Assembly: GCA_017163975.1 (NCBI GenBank)
Contig: JAFFSR010000237.1
Location: 8,494,001-8,558,000, forward strand
Source: Anastatus disparis
Lineage: Eukaryota; Arthropoda; Insecta; Hymenoptera; Eupelmidae
Direction: 5' to 3'
DNA: 64,000 bases
Below the pieces are notes generated by a model. The model was not told the DNA's origin, did not search any database, and saw only the letters and a list, made by a program, of their open reading frames with translations. Of this stretch, positions 62,257-64,000 are shown in pieces. The translations under genes and the position numbers were made by a program. Position 1 is the stretch's first letter; each line of letters begins with the position of its first letter.

Positions 62257-63872
62257 AATTGCGCACTAGAAGTTTTTTTTATATTTTTCTTATTTTTTTT
62301 ATCAAATCACAACACTAAAACAAATAACTGATTTTTTCCAAGTGTCGAAATAATATGCAGCATCCTTTTATTCAATCTTGATTAAAACGAAGAAGAAAAA
62401 TAAGAAGACAAAGGATCACCAAAAAATTTTCAATGTCAAGTCTCGCGGAGTTTCAAAATTCTACTAAAAATGTATTATGAGAGCGAAGTGGTCCGAGCTG
62501 TAGGTAGTTTGCAACTATATAAGACTTAAAAAACTATGAGATAATAAGCGCGCGTTTAGTGGAGCCTCTCTCACATAGTGAAAGCCGGTTCGCTTGCCGC
62601 GGGCGCGCGCGGGTCAAGTCTTTAACGCTTTTTGTATATATGTATATATACATATACATGTTATACGTAGGACGCGAAGGAGCTTATGCAATGCCTTGTT
62701 ATTACATAATATTCAAAACATTTCTGAAGGTATATATATGTACGAGTATATATGAAGAACGTGTATGTGTAAAATTGCTAAATTACCAATGGCGCAATGA
62801 TATATACACGGTGTCGATCACACAAAACGTCCAATTAGATCCTTTTTTTTCTCTTTTTTTAATAAGAAACATTCCTCGTGTGGATAAAAAAAATGAATAT
62901 ATATTTTTTTTTCAAAGTCTGTGTGTAACTTTTGAGAGAGGTTCGTAAATGAAAAGAACAGCATAATAGTATATGACAACATTTAATGACAAATAGCTTC
63001 ATTTTTTTTTTGTTCAAGTATTTTTATAAAGCTTTAATTATGTTAACAGGATAGTAACAATTACTTATTTTAAATACTATGCTACATCATTACAAGACAA
63101 TGCTTACAGCAGTGTTTAATTCTTTTAAAGAACAATTTTTGTCTTTTTTGTAGTTACTGAAGAATATAAAATACAAATTTCTTATAAATATCTTAAATAC
63201 ATTGGATTATATATAAAAATAGAATGATAATCACAAATTTTTCAAAAGTGAAAATGATCAATGTGAAGGTAATAAAGTTTAATAGATAAAAATAAGAGAT
63301 TAAAGAAATTTTTTATGGAGATTTCAAAGTTGGCAATGATTTCATAAATTTCCATTAGAGTAAAGACAGTAGTGGGCATTTAATATTAATGATAAATTAT
63401 GATAATCTGAAATGATCTGAACTTTCTCAAATGTTAGTAGAAATAATTTACAAAATCAGAATGCACGTAACACTTTGAATAAATTACTATATCTTTGGAA
63501 TCAAATAATACGTATATCTAAAATTAATATTAAAAAAAAAATATATAAAAAATATTCTAATAAATATACAAGTTTAGAATATATAATTATAAATTTATAA
63601 AAATAATTTTTAAAGATTCATAATGAAACGATTTTTTATTCATAATCAATACTGTTTATCATGAATTAATTATTCACATAATAAATTTTGACTTAATAAA
63701 CATCTCTCAAAAGTTAACATCATAGACCACTAGTAACTTCACTCTACACTATGATGAATACTTTAGAATGTAAAAGAAATAAAACTGAACTAAAAATCAA
63801 ATTAGAAATGAAATGCCTCAAATACTGAAAGACAATTCAAGAACAATTTGAATTGTAACTTTGAGCTTGCAT
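62257..63872. other. Promoter of the PPxY gene and 3' region of the next gene
   Basis: GC-richer DNA at 62480-62620 (GCTTGCCGCGGGCGCGCGCG) probably marks the micro-gene promoter. Positions 62640-62660 are TA-rich simple sequence. From about 62950 to 63872 it is AT-rich and likely the 3' untranslated region of the gene running off the right edge. Confidence 0.45.
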
Positions 63873-64000
63873 TTAATAAGGATTGGGATAAGGATTGGGA
63901 TAAGCTCCCGGTTGACCATAAGGTCCAGATTGAGGCTGACCATATGGAGGAGGATAGTGTCCTTGTTGAGGAGGATAAGAACCTTGTTGAGAAGGATAAG
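63873..64000 (-). CDS. C terminus of a Tyr/Pro/Gln/Gly-rich protein, partial
   Basis: The last 42 codons of a minus-strand gene entering from the right edge, ending in TAA at 63873-63875. The sequence is a degenerate repeat: YPSQQGSYPPQQGHYPPPYG, then GPYGQPGAYPNPYPNPY. Such tails occur in membrane-associated adaptors, RNA-binding proteins and rhodopsin-like C termini, so the product cannot be named from this piece. Confidence 0.7.
   Translation of the reverse strand, partial: YPSQQGSYPPQQGHYPPPYGQPQSGPYGQPGAYPNPYPNPY

Overview
The window is nuclear DNA from an animal, almost certainly an insect: very AT-rich, with short GT-AG introns, tRNA-derived SINEs and animal-type genes. A parasitoid wasp or other hymenopteran is my guess, but nothing here proves it. 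Splice joins were worked out by hand. For Pdi, Dnai2, Suz12, Mettl22, Ubfd1 and most others, the exon lengths sum to a whole number of codons.

Left third (1-19.7 kb), all on the minus strand. It holds the N-terminal 843 codons of Ahi1/jouberin (ciliary transition zone) and a complete axonemal dynein intermediate chain 2 (Dnai2). Next is an unrecognised basic protein of at least 564 residues, whose 5'-most visible intron carries a 2.2-kb near-perfect palindromic element and a SINE. A complete protein disulfide isomerase ending in KDEL follows. Ahi1 and Dnai2 are both cilium/flagellum genes.

Middle (19.7-48.5 kb). A 5-kb spacer separates Pdi from plus-strand Mettl22, a protein methyltransferase. 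An unrecognised minus-strand gene follows, whose first two exons do not join in frame. Then comes Suz12, a core PRC2 subunit, on the minus strand. Its first coding exon lies 9 kb upstream of the second, so one gene covers 33.3-46.5 kb. The giant intron contains a decayed Ty1/copia gag fragment, a CTCF-like motif and long AT-rich stretches. Upstream of Suz12 is a 249-codon intronless gene matching only the N-terminal half of SHCBP1/Nessun dorma.

Right third (48.5-64 kb). It holds plus-strand Ubfd1, then plus-strand coding for a membrane-anchored JmjC/cupin-like protein with an intact HxD...H iron site and a leader carrying a 28-codon upstream ORF. A minus-strand 58-residue PPxY protein in three exons follows, then the last 42 codons of a Tyr/Pro/Gln/Gly-rich protein running off the edge.

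One SINE family with a tRNA-Thr(CGU)-like head recurs five times plus a 3' fragment. A foldback element, a TA-flanked MITE and possible traces of a second SINE family complete the mobile content. No CRISPR array, rRNA gene or intact free-standing tRNA gene was seen.
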